64,000 nucleotides of DNA. It comes from Desulfobulbaceae bacterium. Its GTDB lineage: Bacteria; Desulfobacterota; Desulfobulbia; Desulfobulbales; Desulfobulbaceae. The notes below the pieces were generated by a model. It did not search any database. It was not told the origin of the DNA and saw only the letters and a list, made by a program, of their open reading frames with translations. Position numbers and translations under genes: made by a program. This document shows, one piece after another, positions 14,659-23,976 of the stretch; positions within the stretch are counted from its first letter, which is position 1; the number at the start of each line of letters is the position of its first letter. The stretch covers positions 102,532 to 166,531 of the forward strand of contig JAMJFO010000002.1 in NCBI GenBank assembly GCA_023544645.1, given 5' to 3'.

Positions 14659-16277
14659 TGCAGGGAAAGGTTATCGGCATATCAGGTCCGACCGTGACGG
14701 TTGATCTGCCTGATCTGACACTCTACGAACGGGTGAGTGTGGGCAATGACAAGCTGCAGGGCGAAGTGGTGCGTCTCAGGCCTGCCAGCGCCGTTGTCCA
14801 GGTGTACGAGGAAACCAAGGGGTTGCGTGTGGGCGAGCCGGCGGTGCGCGAGAATTCCCCGCTCACCGTCCGCTTTACCCCCGGTCTGTTGGGGGGGATT
14901 TTTGATGGTCTGCAGCGGCCATTGCAGCGGCTCGGGGAGGAGTTCGGTCCGTTTATCAGGCCGGGTGATATGCTGCCGTTCGTTCCCTGTGAACAACAGT
15001 ATCCTTTCGTGGCCGAAAAAAAGGCCGGAGACAGGGTCGGTCAAGGTGAATATATAGGGTATGTCGAGGAAGGAGCGTTTCGCCATTATATCGCTGCCTC
15101 GGCGGAAGGGGTGATCCGGGAGATAAGGGACGGTAATATCTGTCCCGAGGATCGGGTGGCAATACTGGAAGATGGGACAGAGGCGCTGCTCTGGCACCAA
15201 TGGCCGATACGGACTGCCCGTCCGTTTACGAGAAAAAAATTTCCCCGCAGCCTGCTGGTCACCGGTCAGCGCTGTATCGATTTTCTTTTTCCCCTGGCGT
15301 TTGGAGGAACAGCGGTGATGCCGGGAGGCTTCGGCACCGGCAAGACAATCCTGGAGCAGGCAGTGGCCAAGTATGCCGATGTTGATATCGTTGTGTATGT
15401 GGGTTGCGGTGAACGCGGCAATGAGATGGCCGAGATGCTGGAAGAATTCAGGAGCCTGGCCGATCCGTGGACCGGGCGCTCCCTGCTGGACCGGACAATC
15501 CTGGTGGCAAACACCTCGAACATGCCGGTGGCGGCCCGGGAGGCCTCCATCTACACCGCGGTGAGCATGGCCGAATACTACCGGGATATGGGCTACCATG
15601 TTCTGCTGCTGGCCGACAGCATTTCCCGCTGGGCAGAGGCCTTGCGCGAGATATCCTCCGCCCTGGAAGAGATGCCGGGAGAAGAGGGGTATCCGACCTA
15701 CCTGGCATCCAGGCTTTCGGGCTTCATGTCGCGGGCCGGCGTTGTTGAAACGCTCAACGGCAAAACAGGGTCACTCAGCATGGTCCTGTCAGTATCGCCT
15801 CCGGGCGGGGACTTCACTGAACCGACAACCCAGGCCTGTCTTCGCAACACCGGCGCCTTCCTGATGCTTGATACGGATCTTGCCCACCGCCGTCATTTTC
15901 CGGCGATCAACTGGGCGCAGAGTTTTTCGCTCTACGACAGAGATGTTGCCGAATACTGCGCCAGGGAGATATCGCCGAAATGGCCGGAGGTGAAAAAGCG
16001 CTGCCAGGCGCTGCTCAAGCAGGAGGAGCAGCTCAGGGAAGTTGCCGAAATTGTTGGAGATGAGGGGCTGCAGGATGCTGATCGGCTGCTGATGCACGTT
16101 GCCGAGCAGATCCGCAGCCGTTTCCTTTGCCAGAATTCATTCACCGATGACGCATTCTCGGGTCCGCAGTCAACGTTTGAGCTGATCGAAAAACTGGTTG
16201 CCATGTATGACCGCTGCCTCGAGCGAATCAGGCAGGGGGAATCACTTGGAGAGATTCTACTGGAGGAGCATCCATGA
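14658..16277 (+). CDS. ntpA: A/V-type ATPase catalytic subunit A
   Basis: The catalytic head subunit, 539 residues from ATG 14658, which overlaps the subunit F stop; a longer in-frame start at 14541 would run through subunit F and is rejected. MQGKVIGISGPTVTVD is the standard N-terminus. The P-loop is GGFGTGKT, followed by VVYVGCGERGNEMAEML with the catalytic Glu-Arg pair, and the ADSISRWAEALREIS block. It is about 40-50 residues shorter than the commonest bacterial and archaeal A subunits; where the residues are lost would need an alignment. All catalytic motifs are intact. Confidence 0.95.
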   Translation: MQGKVIGISGPTVTVDLPDLTLYERVSVGNDKLQGEVVRLRPASAVVQVYEETKGLRVGEPAVRENSPLTVRFTPGLLGGIFDGLQRPLQRLGEEFGPFIRPGDMLPFVPCEQQYPFVAEKKAGDRVGQGEYIGYVEEGAFRHYIAASAEGVIREIRDGNICPEDRVAILEDGTEALLWHQWPIRTARPFTRKKFPRSLLVTGQRCIDFLFPLAFGGTAVMPGGFGTGKTILEQAVAKYADVDIVVYVGCGERGNEMAEMLEEFRSLADPWTGRSLLDRTILVANTSNMPVAAREASIYTAVSMAEYYRDMGYHVLLLADSISRWAEALREISSALEEMPGEEGYPTYLASRLSGFMSRAGVVETLNGKTGSLSMVLSVSPPGGDFTEPTTQACLRNTGAFLMLDTDLAHRRHFPAINWAQSFSLYDRDVAEYCAREISPKWPEVKKRCQALLKQEEQLREVAEIVGDEGLQDADRLLMHVAEQIRSRFLCQNSFTDDAFSGPQSTFELIEKLVAMYDRCLERIRQGESLGEILLEEHP

Positions 16278-17611
16278 GCTTGGCCGAGCATCTCTATACA
16301 ACGGTCACCGATGTCCGCAGTCAGTTATTTTTTCTCGAAAAGGTGCACCAGGCCAGGATGGGGGAGATCGTTGAAGTTGTTTTTCCGGATGGCCGCAAGC
16401 TTGAAGGCGAGGTGCTGAAGATAGAGCGCGACACGGTGCTGGTGCAGATATTCGGCGACTGCAGCGGCATGGATACCGGAAAAACCACAGTTGTGTTCAG
16501 TGACAGCCTCAAGCAGGCCCCCCTGTCGCTGCGGATGCTCAACCGGGTTTATAATGGTTCGTTCAAGCCCATGGACAACAAACCCTTATTTGTGCCGGAT
16601 CGGTGGCAGCCGGCCACCGGGTTCCCCATGAACCCCACCAGGCGGGCCCGGCCGCAGGAATTCATCGAAACAGGTTTTTCGTCCATTGACGGTCTGAACA
16701 CCCTAGTCAAGGGGCAGAAACTGCCGATCTTTTCCTGTGCCGGTCTGCCGGCCAAGGAGATCATCGGCAGGATTCTCGCTGATTCCCGGATGAGCGGCAG
16801 TGATGCAGGATTTGCGGTCATTTTTGTGGCCCTGGGGTTGACCCATCATGAATACTCATTCTACATGCGCACCCTGGAAAAGATGTCCTCCAATTTTGTC
16901 GCCTTTATCAATCTGGCCGAGGATTCGGTGGTTGAGCGCCTGCTGGCGCCCCGTTTCGGACTGACCGCCGCCGAATACCTGGCCTTTGACCGGGGAATGG
17001 ATGTCCTGGTGATCGTTGCCGATATCACCAATTACTGCGACGCGCTGCGGGAGTTGTCCATGGCCCGCGAAGAACTGCCGGGCCGCAGGGGATATCCCGG
17101 GTACATGTATTCGGATCTGGCCTCGATTTTTGAGCGGGCCGGCCGCATAACCGGCATGCCGGGCTCGGTGACCATGCTGCCGGTCATTACCATGCCCGAG
17201 GATGACATCACCCACCCCATCCCGGACCTGACCGGGTATATCACCGAAGGGCAGATCGTTCTGAGCCGGGAAATGCATCAGCAGGGGATTTTTCCGCCGG
17301 TGGATGTGCTGCCGAGTTTGTCCCGTCTCATGCAGAAGGGCATCGGCAAGGGCATGACCATGGAAGGCCACCGGGAGCTTGCCAACAGGCTCTATGCAAC
17401 CTATGCCCGCGGCATAGACCTGCGGGGCCTTGAAGCCATTGTCGGCCGCGAGGGATTGTCTGAAAGCGACCGGGTTATTCTGGACTTTGCCGGAGCATTT
17501 GAAAACGAATTTGTTCACCAGGAGCAGCGGCGGACCATTGCGGAAACGCTGGAATGCGGGGCGGAACTGCTGCGGCGCCTGGACCCTGCCAGGGATGCGG
17601 ATTCAGCATGA
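16274..17611 (+). CDS. ntpB: A/V-type ATPase regulatory subunit B
   Basis: The non-catalytic nucleotide-binding head subunit, 445 residues, overlapping subunit A by four bases. RPQEFIETGFSSIDGLNTLVKGQ and SCAGLPAKEII, where a P-loop is replaced by AGLPAKE, are diagnostic of B subunits. GYMYSDLASIFERAGRI, followed by ITMPEDDITHPIPDLTGYITEGQI, matches the conserved C-terminal half. It ends 36 bases before subunit D. Confidence 0.95.
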   Translation: MSLAEHLYTTVTDVRSQLFFLEKVHQARMGEIVEVVFPDGRKLEGEVLKIERDTVLVQIFGDCSGMDTGKTTVVFSDSLKQAPLSLRMLNRVYNGSFKPMDNKPLFVPDRWQPATGFPMNPTRRARPQEFIETGFSSIDGLNTLVKGQKLPIFSCAGLPAKEIIGRILADSRMSGSDAGFAVIFVALGLTHHEYSFYMRTLEKMSSNFVAFINLAEDSVVERLLAPRFGLTAAEYLAFDRGMDVLVIVADITNYCDALRELSMAREELPGRRGYPGYMYSDLASIFERAGRITGMPGSVTMLPVITMPEDDITHPIPDLTGYITEGQIVLSREMHQQGIFPPVDVLPSLSRLMQKGIGKGMTMEGHRELANRLYATYARGIDLRGLEAIVGREGLSESDRVILDFAGAFENEFVHQEQRRTIAETLECGAELLRRLDPARDADSA

Positions 17612-17647
17612 TTGCTCCCTGAGGCGGGATTCTGAAGGAGAGCAGGG

Positions 17648-18283
17648 ATGATCCATCCCAACCGTACATATCTTCTGCAATTGAAGCAGAAACAGGGCAC
17701 CGTGTCCGGCAGCCTGAAAATACTCAAGGCCAGGCGCCAGGCCCTCCTGCAGGAGTTCCTGAACTCTGTCCGCCCTTTTCTCGACTCCCGGGCGCAGATC
17801 AGGGTCCAGTACTATAACGCGCTCCATGAGTTATACCGGAGCATGGGAGACGATGGTCAGATGACAGTTGAGTCCATTGCCATGATCAGTGTGCGGGAAG
17901 GTGTTTTAACTATCCAGGAAAAGAATATTCTGGGGGTGAAATATTATGATGTTGTGCTGCCGGAAAACATCCGCCGACGGGTTAATGAACGAAACTATGA
18001 TTTCGCCGCCTCCGGTTCCCACATGGAAGAAGCAGCAGACCTTTTCGAGGAAACCATAGAGAGTCTCCTTATCCTTGCCTCCTTTGAAATGAAGGTCAAG
18101 AGGCTGGGCGAGGAAATTCTCCGGGTGTCCAGGAGGGCCAGGGTGCTGGAGGAGCGAATTCTGCCTGATCTTTCCCGCCGGATAAAGGCAACGGGTCAAT
18201 ACATCGGGGAGCGGGAGCGGGAAGAATACTTTCGGTTGAAGAAATTCAAAAACAGCCGAGAGGCCGGTGGAAACAGGGAGTAA
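17648..18283 (+). CDS. ntpD: A/V-type ATPase central shaft subunit D
   Basis: Subunit D is the central rotor shaft that transmits torque. The 211-residue protein begins with HPNRTYLLQLKQKQGTVSGSLKILK and a helix LLQEFLN, and ends with ARVLEERILPDLSRRIKATGQYI, the antiparallel coiled-coil ends of the family. IRVQYYNALHELYRS is less typical. It is the last gene of the operon and is followed by a perfect 13-bp inverted repeat. Confidence 0.93.
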   Translation: MIHPNRTYLLQLKQKQGTVSGSLKILKARRQALLQEFLNSVRPFLDSRAQIRVQYYNALHELYRSMGDDGQMTVESIAMISVREGVLTIQEKNILGVKYYDVVLPENIRRRVNERNYDFAASGSHMEEAADLFEETIESLLILASFEMKVKRLGEEILRVSRRARVLEERILPDLSRRIKATGQYIGEREREEYFRLKKFKNSREAGGNRE

Positions 18284-18290
18284 AAAAGGG

Positions 18291-18333
18291 GAGGAGCGCG
18301 ATTCATTTAGAGAGGGGGTAAATCGCGCTCCTC
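18291..18333 (+). terminator. Hairpin after the A/V-ATPase operon
   Basis: A perfect 13-bp inverted repeat, GAGGAGCGCGATT (18291-18303) and AATCGCGCTCCTC (18321-18333), with a 17-base loop lies eight bases after the subunit D stop. No T-run follows, so it may terminate poorly on its own, stabilise the 3' end of the mRNA, or act with a factor. Confidence 0.5.
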
Positions 18334-18517
18334 GGTTAGGAAGTTAACATGTAACTTATCTATAAGATACAAAATCGTAATCATGTTTGTCAATAGAAAA
18401 AAGAAACTTTATCAGGATATGGTATTGTTTTTTTGCGTGACTCTGTGTTTGTGGCGCAAAAAGGGGCCGGCGACCGCCCTGGAGCGGACGCCGGCAGGTG
18501 GAGGAGAAAAAGCAATT

Positions 18518-18733
18518 TCAATGGGGCAGGGATTCCCTGACACCGAGCTTTTTCAGGATAATGCCCAATGGGCAGAATTTGGTCAGTCCATACTGGAACA
18601 GATTGGCGCCGACAAAGGCCGTGAACCAGAGCCAGTATTTACTGAGAAAAATTGGGCTTGCTTCAACACCCAGCGCAAGGCTGAGAAGGATGAAGCTGCC
18701 CGCGATCAGATGGATATAGTCGTTAACTGTCAT
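18518..18733 (-). CDS. DUF2892 membrane protein (YgaP transmembrane-domain-like)
   Basis: A 71-residue protein with two membrane helices (LIAGSFILLSLALGV and WFTAFVGANLFQYGL), a start MTVNDYIHLIAG, and a C-terminal FCPLGIILKKLGV. This matches the DUF2892 family, the membrane part of the rhodanese YgaP. Here it stands alone without a rhodanese domain. AGGAG lies upstream of the ATG at 18733. It is 29 bases downstream of the ArsR-family gene in the same direction, the same pairing as E. coli ygaVP, which points to sulfur or persulfide handling at the membrane. Confidence 0.8.
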   Translation of the reverse strand: MTVNDYIHLIAGSFILLSLALGVEASPIFLSKYWLWFTAFVGANLFQYGLTKFCPLGIILKKLGVRESLPH

Positions 18734-18762
18734 GGCCGCCGCTCCTGTGAATATGTCGGAAG

Positions 18763-19056
18763 TTATTTTGTCCCGGGTTGGCAGAAAAGGCTACGCAGGG
18801 TTTTCATCATCTCGGTGACCCGTTCATCGGCAATCCGGTTGTAGATGAAATTGGCATCTTTTCTGAAATCAATAACGCCCTGGTTGCGGAGAATGGTCAA
18901 ATGCTGTGAAATGTTGGCATGGGTTGTCGCAACCTCGTCCCGTATTTCCCCCACCGTTAATTCTTTTTCCTGCAGCAGACACAGGATTTTGAGGCGGATG
19001 GGGTGGGAGATCGATTTGAGCAGGCTGGATAAATTTTCAACTTTTTGATACTGCAT
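18763..19056 (-). CDS. ArsR-family repressor, BigR/SqrR/YgaV-like
   Basis: A 97-residue winged-helix repressor with LKSISHPIRLKILCLL and HANISQHLTILRNQGVIDFRKD, the ArsR DNA-binding core. The metal-binding ELCVCDL motif is absent (it reads ELTVGEI). Instead Cys26 (RLKILC) and Cys92 (RSLFC) are 66 residues apart, the same separation as the two persulfide-sensing cysteines of SqrR (41 and 107). Together with the adjacent DUF2892 gene this makes a sulfane-sulfur or redox-responsive repressor the best guess. A GGAG ribosome-binding site precedes the ATG. Likely operator repeats lie upstream at 19109-19141. Confidence 0.85.
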   Translation of the reverse strand: MQYQKVENLSSLLKSISHPIRLKILCLLQEKELTVGEIRDEVATTHANISQHLTILRNQGVIDFRKDANFIYNRIADERVTEMMKTLRSLFCQPGTK

Positions 19057-19108
19057 GTTCTCTGCTCCATACTCCGCTGAGAAAAAAGTTCTCTAAGTTT
19101 CAGTTTTT

Positions 19109-19141
19109 AATTTAATGCTTAAATTTAATGCGTCAAGCATT
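19109..19141. promoter_or_regulatory. Candidate ArsR-family operator
   Basis: Upstream of the repressor gene, AATTTAATGC occurs twice as a direct repeat (19109-19118 and 19122-19131), and AATGCTT (19114-19120) pairs with AAGCATT (19135-19141) as an inverted repeat. AT-rich dyads of this kind at the promoter are typical sites for autorepression by ArsR-family proteins. Binding is inferred. Confidence 0.45.
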
Positions 19142-19163
19142 CTTTTGCGGTATAAGAAAAAAA

Positions 19164-19643
19164 TTATTTTGTCGACCGTTTGATCAATTCTTCTTTGGGA
19201 AAGAGCTTGAGGTATAGATAGGCGGCCAGTGCGATCATGCCGATGTTGATGAGCAGGTCCGGCATTATCCGGTTCTGGCCATGGAAGAGAGAGAGCCCGG
19301 TGAGGATGATGAGAAACTGGTAGCCGGTGCGGTGAAAGAGAAAAATTTCCCGAAGAATATAAAAATTGATGGTGGGAACGATAAAATCGGCCAGCAGGTA
19401 AAAATCAAAATGACCTGCGTCGGCAATTGCCAGAAGGCGTTTGAGGGTCATGCCCAGCAGCAGGAGGCCGAGGAAAAGGTTTGTCCACATGTATCTGTGA
19501 CGGCGGCTGAGCAAGGATTTGTTGTTGAGAAAAAATATCAGCTTGGCTCGGGTGTCCGGATTGTCGAATTTCTTCAAAATCGAAGATTTGCTTTCGCCGT
19601 TCTGCAGCATAGCATCGATCTGCTTTTCAAGGGAGTCGGCCAT
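19164..19643 (-). CDS. Uncharacterised membrane protein
   Basis: A 159-residue protein with a short cytoplasmic N-terminus (MADSLEKQIDAMLQNGESKS) and about four membrane segments: LFLGLLLLGMTLKRLLAI, FYLLADFIVPTINFYIL, FLIILTGLSLFH and LLINIGMIALAAYLYL. No domain was recognised. The NGESKSSILKKF stretch near residue 15 resembles a small helical recruitment segment, without a known match. It has AAAGGAT upstream of the ATG and is transcribed toward the ArsR gene, 107 bases from it, so it may or may not be regulated with it. Confidence 0.7.
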   Translation of the reverse strand: MADSLEKQIDAMLQNGESKSSILKKFDNPDTRAKLIFFLNNKSLLSRRHRYMWTNLFLGLLLLGMTLKRLLAIADAGHFDFYLLADFIVPTINFYILREIFLFHRTGYQFLIILTGLSLFHGQNRIMPDLLINIGMIALAAYLYLKLFPKEELIKRSTK

Positions 19644-19727
19644 GGTGTATCCTTTTTGGGTTGGGGCAGCGCCCGTGATGGCACGTCTGCAAACAGAATG
19701 GTGATTGTCTTTTTCAGATACTCTATC

Positions 19728-19755
19728 TTGACATGAAGTTCAACAAAGGTACACT
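19728..19755 (+). promoter_or_regulatory. Candidate sigma-70 promoter upstream of acs
   Basis: A perfect -35 TTGACA (19728-19733), a 16-base spacer and TACACT (19750-19755) lie about 150 bases before acs. A second TTGACA occurs near 19797 without a convincing -10. The leader in between shows no recognised riboswitch. Confidence 0.4.
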
Positions 19756-19908
19756 GTATTTTGGACGTAATTTCAATTCAGGTCGGTTGATTGCCCTTGA
19801 CAAAATTGGGTGAGAATATTACGGCATTTGTGTGACAAAGGCATGTGCCACGTTGTGGGGGTCGGTGGCAGATTAGAAGGTAAACTTTAAACCGAGAAGG
19901 AGAGTGTT

Positions 19909-21894
19909 ATGAGTGGGAATGACGATAAAATAACCAGTCTGCTCAGCGAGGGCCGGGTGTTTGAGCCTCCGGAGCAAGGCCGGGATGCCGCGTTCATCAA
20001 GAGCATGGATGAATATCACGCCCAGTATGAACGGTCCATGGAAGATCCTGAAGGATACTGGGCCGAGCGTGCTGAAGAACTGGTAACCTGGGACAGGAAA
20101 TGGGATAAAGTCCTGGAGTGGGATTTTTCCAAACCAGAGATAAAATGGTTCCAGGGCGGCAAGCTCAACATATCCTACAACTGTCTGGACAGGCACCTGA
20201 CCAGCGGCCGCCGCAACAAGGCCGCCATTATCTGGCAGGGTGAGCCGGAAGAGGACGTCAGAGTCTATACCTACCAGATGCTCCACACCGAGGTATGCCG
20301 GTTTGCCAATGTTCTGAAGAAAAAGGGCGTCAGGAAAGGCGACCGGGTCTCCATCTATCTGCCGATGATCCCTGAGCTGGCCATTGCCCTTCTCGCCTGC
20401 GCAAGGATCGGCGCCATGCACTCCGTGGTGTTTGCCGGATTTTCCGCTGTTGCCCTGCAGAGTCGTATCCAGGACAGTGAAGCCAAGGTGCTGGTCACTT
20501 CCGATGCTGTCCTGCGCGCCGGCAAGACCATACCGCTGAAGCCCAACGCCGACTCGGCGCTGGAGAACTGCCCTTCCATTGAGAACTGCATTGTCGTCCG
20601 CCGGGCGGGAAATGAAGTGCCCATGCAGGACGGCCGCGACAGCTGGTGGCACGAAGAGGTCGAGGCCCGGGATATTTCCAGTGAGTGCGCGCCGGAATCC
20701 ATGGATGCCGAGGATGCTCTTTTTATCCTGTATACGTCCGGTTCCACAGGCAAACCCAAAGGGGTTGTGCATACAACCGGCGGCTATCTCACCTATGCCA
20801 TGCATACCTGCCAGTACGTCTTTGACCTGAAAGATGATGACGTGTACTGGTGCACCGCTGATATCGGCTGGATCACCGGCCATACCTATATTCTCTACGG
20901 ACCGCTTGGACTGGGAGCCACTTCGGTGATGTTTGAAGGCGTCCCCTCTTACCCCGGCCCGGACCGGTTCTGGAAAATTGTCGAGAAATTTAAGGTCAAC
21001 ACCTTCTATACCGCGCCCACGGTCATCCGCGCCCTGATGCGTGATGGCGAAGAGCCGACCCAGCGGCATGATCTCTCCAGCCTGCGGATCCTCGGTTCGG
21101 TCGGCGAGCCTATCAATCCTGAGGCCTGGATGTGGTACCACCTCAATATCGGTAAATCAAAGCTCCCCATTGTTGATACCTGGTGGCAGACAGAGACCGG
21201 CGGCATCCTTATCTCGCCCCTGCCGTACGCCACCACCCTGAAACCGGGTTCGACAACGTTCCCGCTGCCGGGTGTTGATGCAGCCATTTACACTGAAGAC
21301 GGCAGGGAAGCCGCACCCAATGAGGGCGGTCACCTGGTTATCCGCAAACCCTGGCCGGGCATGCTGCGCGGGGTATTTGGCGACCCGGAACGCTTCAAGA
21401 AAACCTATTTCAGCCGCTATGAAAATATCTACGATCCGGAAGACGGTGCCCGCAAGGATGAAGACGGCTACTTCTGGGTCATGGGCCGGCTTGACGATGT
21501 CATAAACGTTTCCGGCCACCGGCTGGGCACGGCTGAAATCGAATCCGCCCTGGTGGCGCATGCATCGGTTGCCGAGGCCGCGGTTGTGGGAATGCCCCAT
21601 CCTATTAAGGGCCAGTCCATCTACGCCTATGTTACCCTGACCTCTGCCGCAACTGAAAGTGATGAGCTGCGCAAGGAGCTGGTCCAGCATGTCCGCAAGG
21701 AGATCGGGCCCATAGCCACCCCCGAGGTCATCCAATGGGCTCCGGGCCTGCCTAAAACCCGTTCCGGCAAGATCATGCGCCGCATCCTGCGCAAGATCGC
21801 GGCCAACGATCTCACGGATTTCGGCGATACCTCAACCCTGGCCGACCCGTCTGTTGTCGACAGCCTGGTGGCGGGCAAAAAGGCCTTGAATTAA
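19909..21894 (+). CDS. acs: Acetyl-CoA synthetase (AMP-forming)
   Basis: Acs converts acetate, ATP and CoA to acetyl-CoA. The 661-residue length is standard. The ACS N-terminal cap is present ([20 protein letters not shown]), then the P-loop [14 protein letters not shown], the [14 protein letters not shown] and WWQTETGG blocks that position acetate and AMP, and the C-terminal [16 protein letters not shown] with the lysine that is regulated by acetylation in other species. A GGAG ribosome-binding site precedes the ATG. A hairpin terminator follows. It lies upstream of a DUF294 protein, an exonuclease and a sodium:acetate-type symporter, so the region forms an acetate-use island. Confidence 0.97.
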   Translation: MSGNDDKITSLLSEGRVFEPPEQGRDAAFIKSMDEYHAQYERSMEDPEGYWAERAEELVTWDRKWDKVLEWDFSKPEIKWFQGGKLNISYNCLDRHLTSGRRNKAAIIWQGEPEEDVRVYTYQMLHTEVCRFANVLKKKGVRKGDRVSIYLPMIPELAIALLACARIGAMHSVVFAGFSAVALQSRIQDSEAKVLVTSDAVLRAGKTIPLKPNADSALENCPSIENCIVVRRAGNEVPMQDGRDSWWHEEVEARDISSECAPESMDAEDALFILYTSGSTGKPKGVVHTTGGYLTYAMHTCQYVFDLKDDDVYWCTADIGWITGHTYILYGPLGLGATSVMFEGVPSYPGPDRFWKIVEKFKVNTFYTAPTVIRALMRDGEEPTQRHDLSSLRILGSVGEPINPEAWMWYHLNIGKSKLPIVDTWWQTETGGILISPLPYATTLKPGSTTFPLPGVDAAIYTEDGREAAPNEGGHLVIRKPWPGMLRGVFGDPERFKKTYFSRYENIYDPEDGARKDEDGYFWVMGRLDDVINVSGHRLGTAEIESALVAHASVAEAAVVGMPHPIKGQSIYAYVTLTSAATESDELRKELVQHVRKEIGPIATPEVIQWAPGLPKTRSGKIMRRILRKIAANDLTDFGDTSTLADPSVVDSLVAGKKALN

Positions 21895-21986
21895 CGGCTG
21901 GGGAGCTCTGAAGGGATCAGCGTTGCCGGCTTGTTCCGCAGGGTATGAATGTCACGGACAACCGCTGCATGCAGTGGGTTGAATTG

Positions 21987-22022
21987 AGCAGGCGGGATGC
22001 TTGATGCATTCTGCCTGCTTTT
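21987..22022 (+). terminator. Rho-independent terminator after acs
   Basis: AGCAGGCGGGATGC (21987-22000) pairs with GCATTCTGCCTGCT (22006-22019), allowing two G-U pairs, around a five-base loop. A short T-run (22019-22022) follows. The structure ends only 15 bases before the next start codon, so it could also influence translation of the DUF294 gene. Confidence 0.6.
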
Positions 22023-22037
22023 GGTTTGGAGATTGCA

Positions 22038-23972
22038 ATGGCGCCCCTTGACCAGGATGATGTGCACAGTGTCGCACCAGAGGTAGCGGTAGAATTTTTC
22101 CGCGAGATCATGCCGTTCAACACCTTGGACGAGGAGGCGTTGAACAGGCTGGCCCGTCATTGCCGCATAGATTTTTTCCCCAAGGGCACGCATCTTTTCA
22201 AGACCGGCGAGACAGAGGTGGAATATCTCTATGTCATCCAGCGGGGCGGGATAAAGAGCTTTATCGTTGACGACGAAGGGGTGGTGACGCTCAAGGATTA
22301 CCGGGGAGAGGGTTCGGTTATCGGCGCGCTTGCCCTTATCCGCGGCACCCGAGCCAATCTTGATGTGGAAACCGTGGAGGACACCTTCTGTTTCCTTGTC
22401 CCCAAGCAGATTTTCCTCGAGCTCATCAACGAGCAGCCTGGTTTTGCCCAGTATTACCTGAAATCATTGTCCAACAAGGTTGTGGCGACCGCCTATACCG
22501 AGTTGCGCCGGCATAAGTGGACCAGGCGGGGCGAAGACGACCTGTACCTGTTTACCAAACGGGCGGCTGAGCTCATCAAGACTGTGCGCAAGGTTCCGGC
22601 CACATGCTCCATTCAGGAAGCCGCCGCGGCCATGACCAGGTACAGGGTCGGTTCGCTGCTGATCCATGACCCGGATAAACCAGAGGTAATAGTCGGGATC
22701 ATCACTGACAAGGATTTGCGTTCCAAGGTGCTGGCCAGGGGGCTGGACTATACTCTCAAGGTTGAGGAGATCATGTCCTCGCCGGTGCGGACCGTCGAGT
22801 CGCAGGCTGTCTGCTTTGAAGTGCTGCTCAAGATGATGTCGACCAATATTCACCACCTGGCGGTGGAGCAGGGCGGGCGGATCGCCGGGGTTATCACCTC
22901 CCACGATATCATGCTCCAGCAGGGGCATTCCCCCTATTACCTGTTCAAGGAAATTTTGTCGCAGACGACCTTTCAGGGGCTTTATCCCCTGTCCCAGAAG
23001 ATTCCGGAGATGATCCGCAGCCTCATTAAGGAAGGCGGGAAGGCCGGCAATATCACCAGGATGATCGCGGTATTGAATGATCATATCCTGGAGCGCATAC
23101 TGACCCTGCTCGTGGATTATATGGGGCCGCCTCCCGTGCCCTTCTGTTTCCTCCTCATGGGCAGCGAGGGGCGCAGGGAGCAGACTTTTCGGACCGACCA
23201 GGATAATGCCATTATCTATGCGGATCCGGTGGATGAGGAGCAGAAAAAAGACGCGGAGAGCTACTTCAAGGAGTTTGCCAGGCAGGCGATAGATCAGCTG
23301 GTGAACTGCGGCTATCCGCTCTGTCCCGGAGACATCATGGCCAGAAATCCCAAGTGGTGTCAGCCTTATTCCACCTGGTGCGGATATTTTGAGCGCTGGG
23401 TATCGGCGCCGGATCCACAGGAATTGCTCAATGTCATGATATTTTTTGATTTTCGCAGCGGCTTCGGTGATGCCGGCCTGGCGGAAATGCTCCGGGATCA
23501 TCTGAACAGGCTGACCAGGCGCCAGGAAATTTATCTCATGCACCTGGCAAAGGACTGTCTGGCCCATCGCCCGCCGCTTTCCTTCTTTAAAAGTTTTATT
23601 GTCCAGAAAAACGGCGAGCATAAAAATACCCTGGATATCAAGGGGCAGGGCATAACCCCGTTTGTTAATTTTGCCCGGATCATGGCCCTCAAGCATGAAA
23701 TCAACGAGACCAACACCCTGGCCCGGTTCAACGTATTGGTTGAGAAAGGGCATATTTCCCGTGATTTCTGGCAGGCGGCAACAGATGCCTATGAGCTGCA
23801 GATGCAGCTGCGCCTCGTTCACCAGCTTTACCAGATTGACAACGGCATTCTTCCGGACAACCACATCAATCCCGCCAATCTCACCGAACTGGAAAAACAG
23901 ATGCTCAAGGAGGCCTTCACGGTCATCGAAAGGCTGCAGTCCCTGCTGAAGACAATCTTTCCGGTGGTATGA
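22038..23972 (+). CDS. Cyclic-nucleotide-binding/CBS/DUF294 nucleotidyltransferase-like signalling protein
   Basis: The protein has about 644 residues. It contains an N-terminal cNMP-binding fold (FNTLDEEALNRLARHCRIDFF, then GVVTLKDYRGEGSVIGAL), a CBS pair (about 170-300), a DUF294 nucleotidyltransferase-like domain with LLMGSEGRREQTFRTDQDNAI near residue 375, and a helical C-terminal domain. The GSEGRRE motif is that of GlnE/GlnD-like transferases. Start ATG 22038 has GGAG nine bases before it; an upstream TTG is less likely. It precedes an exonuclease gene by four bases. This pair is often found beside acetate symporters and may regulate acetate transport, though the mechanism is unknown. 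Confidence 0.9.
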   Translation: MAPLDQDDVHSVAPEVAVEFFREIMPFNTLDEEALNRLARHCRIDFFPKGTHLFKTGETEVEYLYVIQRGGIKSFIVDDEGVVTLKDYRGEGSVIGALALIRGTRANLDVETVEDTFCFLVPKQIFLELINEQPGFAQYYLKSLSNKVVATAYTELRRHKWTRRGEDDLYLFTKRAAELIKTVRKVPATCSIQEAAAAMTRYRVGSLLIHDPDKPEVIVGIITDKDLRSKVLARGLDYTLKVEEIMSSPVRTVESQAVCFEVLLKMMSTNIHHLAVEQGGRIAGVITSHDIMLQQGHSPYYLFKEILSQTTFQGLYPLSQKIPEMIRSLIKEGGKAGNITRMIAVLNDHILERILTLLVDYMGPPPVPFCFLLMGSEGRREQTFRTDQDNAIIYADPVDEEQKKDAESYFKEFARQAIDQLVNCGYPLCPGDIMARNPKWCQPYSTWCGYFERWVSAPDPQELLNVMIFFDFRSGFGDAGLAEMLRDHLNRLTRRQEIYLMHLAKDCLAHRPPLSFFKSFIVQKNGEHKNTLDIKGQGITPFVNFARIMALKHEINETNTLARFNVLVEKGHISRDFWQAATDAYELQMQLRLVHQLYQIDNGILPDNHINPANLTELEKQMLKEAFTVIERLQSLLKTIFPVV

Positions 23973-23976
23973 CCAT

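Noticed and set aside
18383..18844. A 153-codon plus-strand frame after the A/V-ATPase operon
   Set aside because: It lies opposite the DUF2892 and ArsR genes, which have recognisable families and ribosome-binding sites; the plus-strand protein has no domain.
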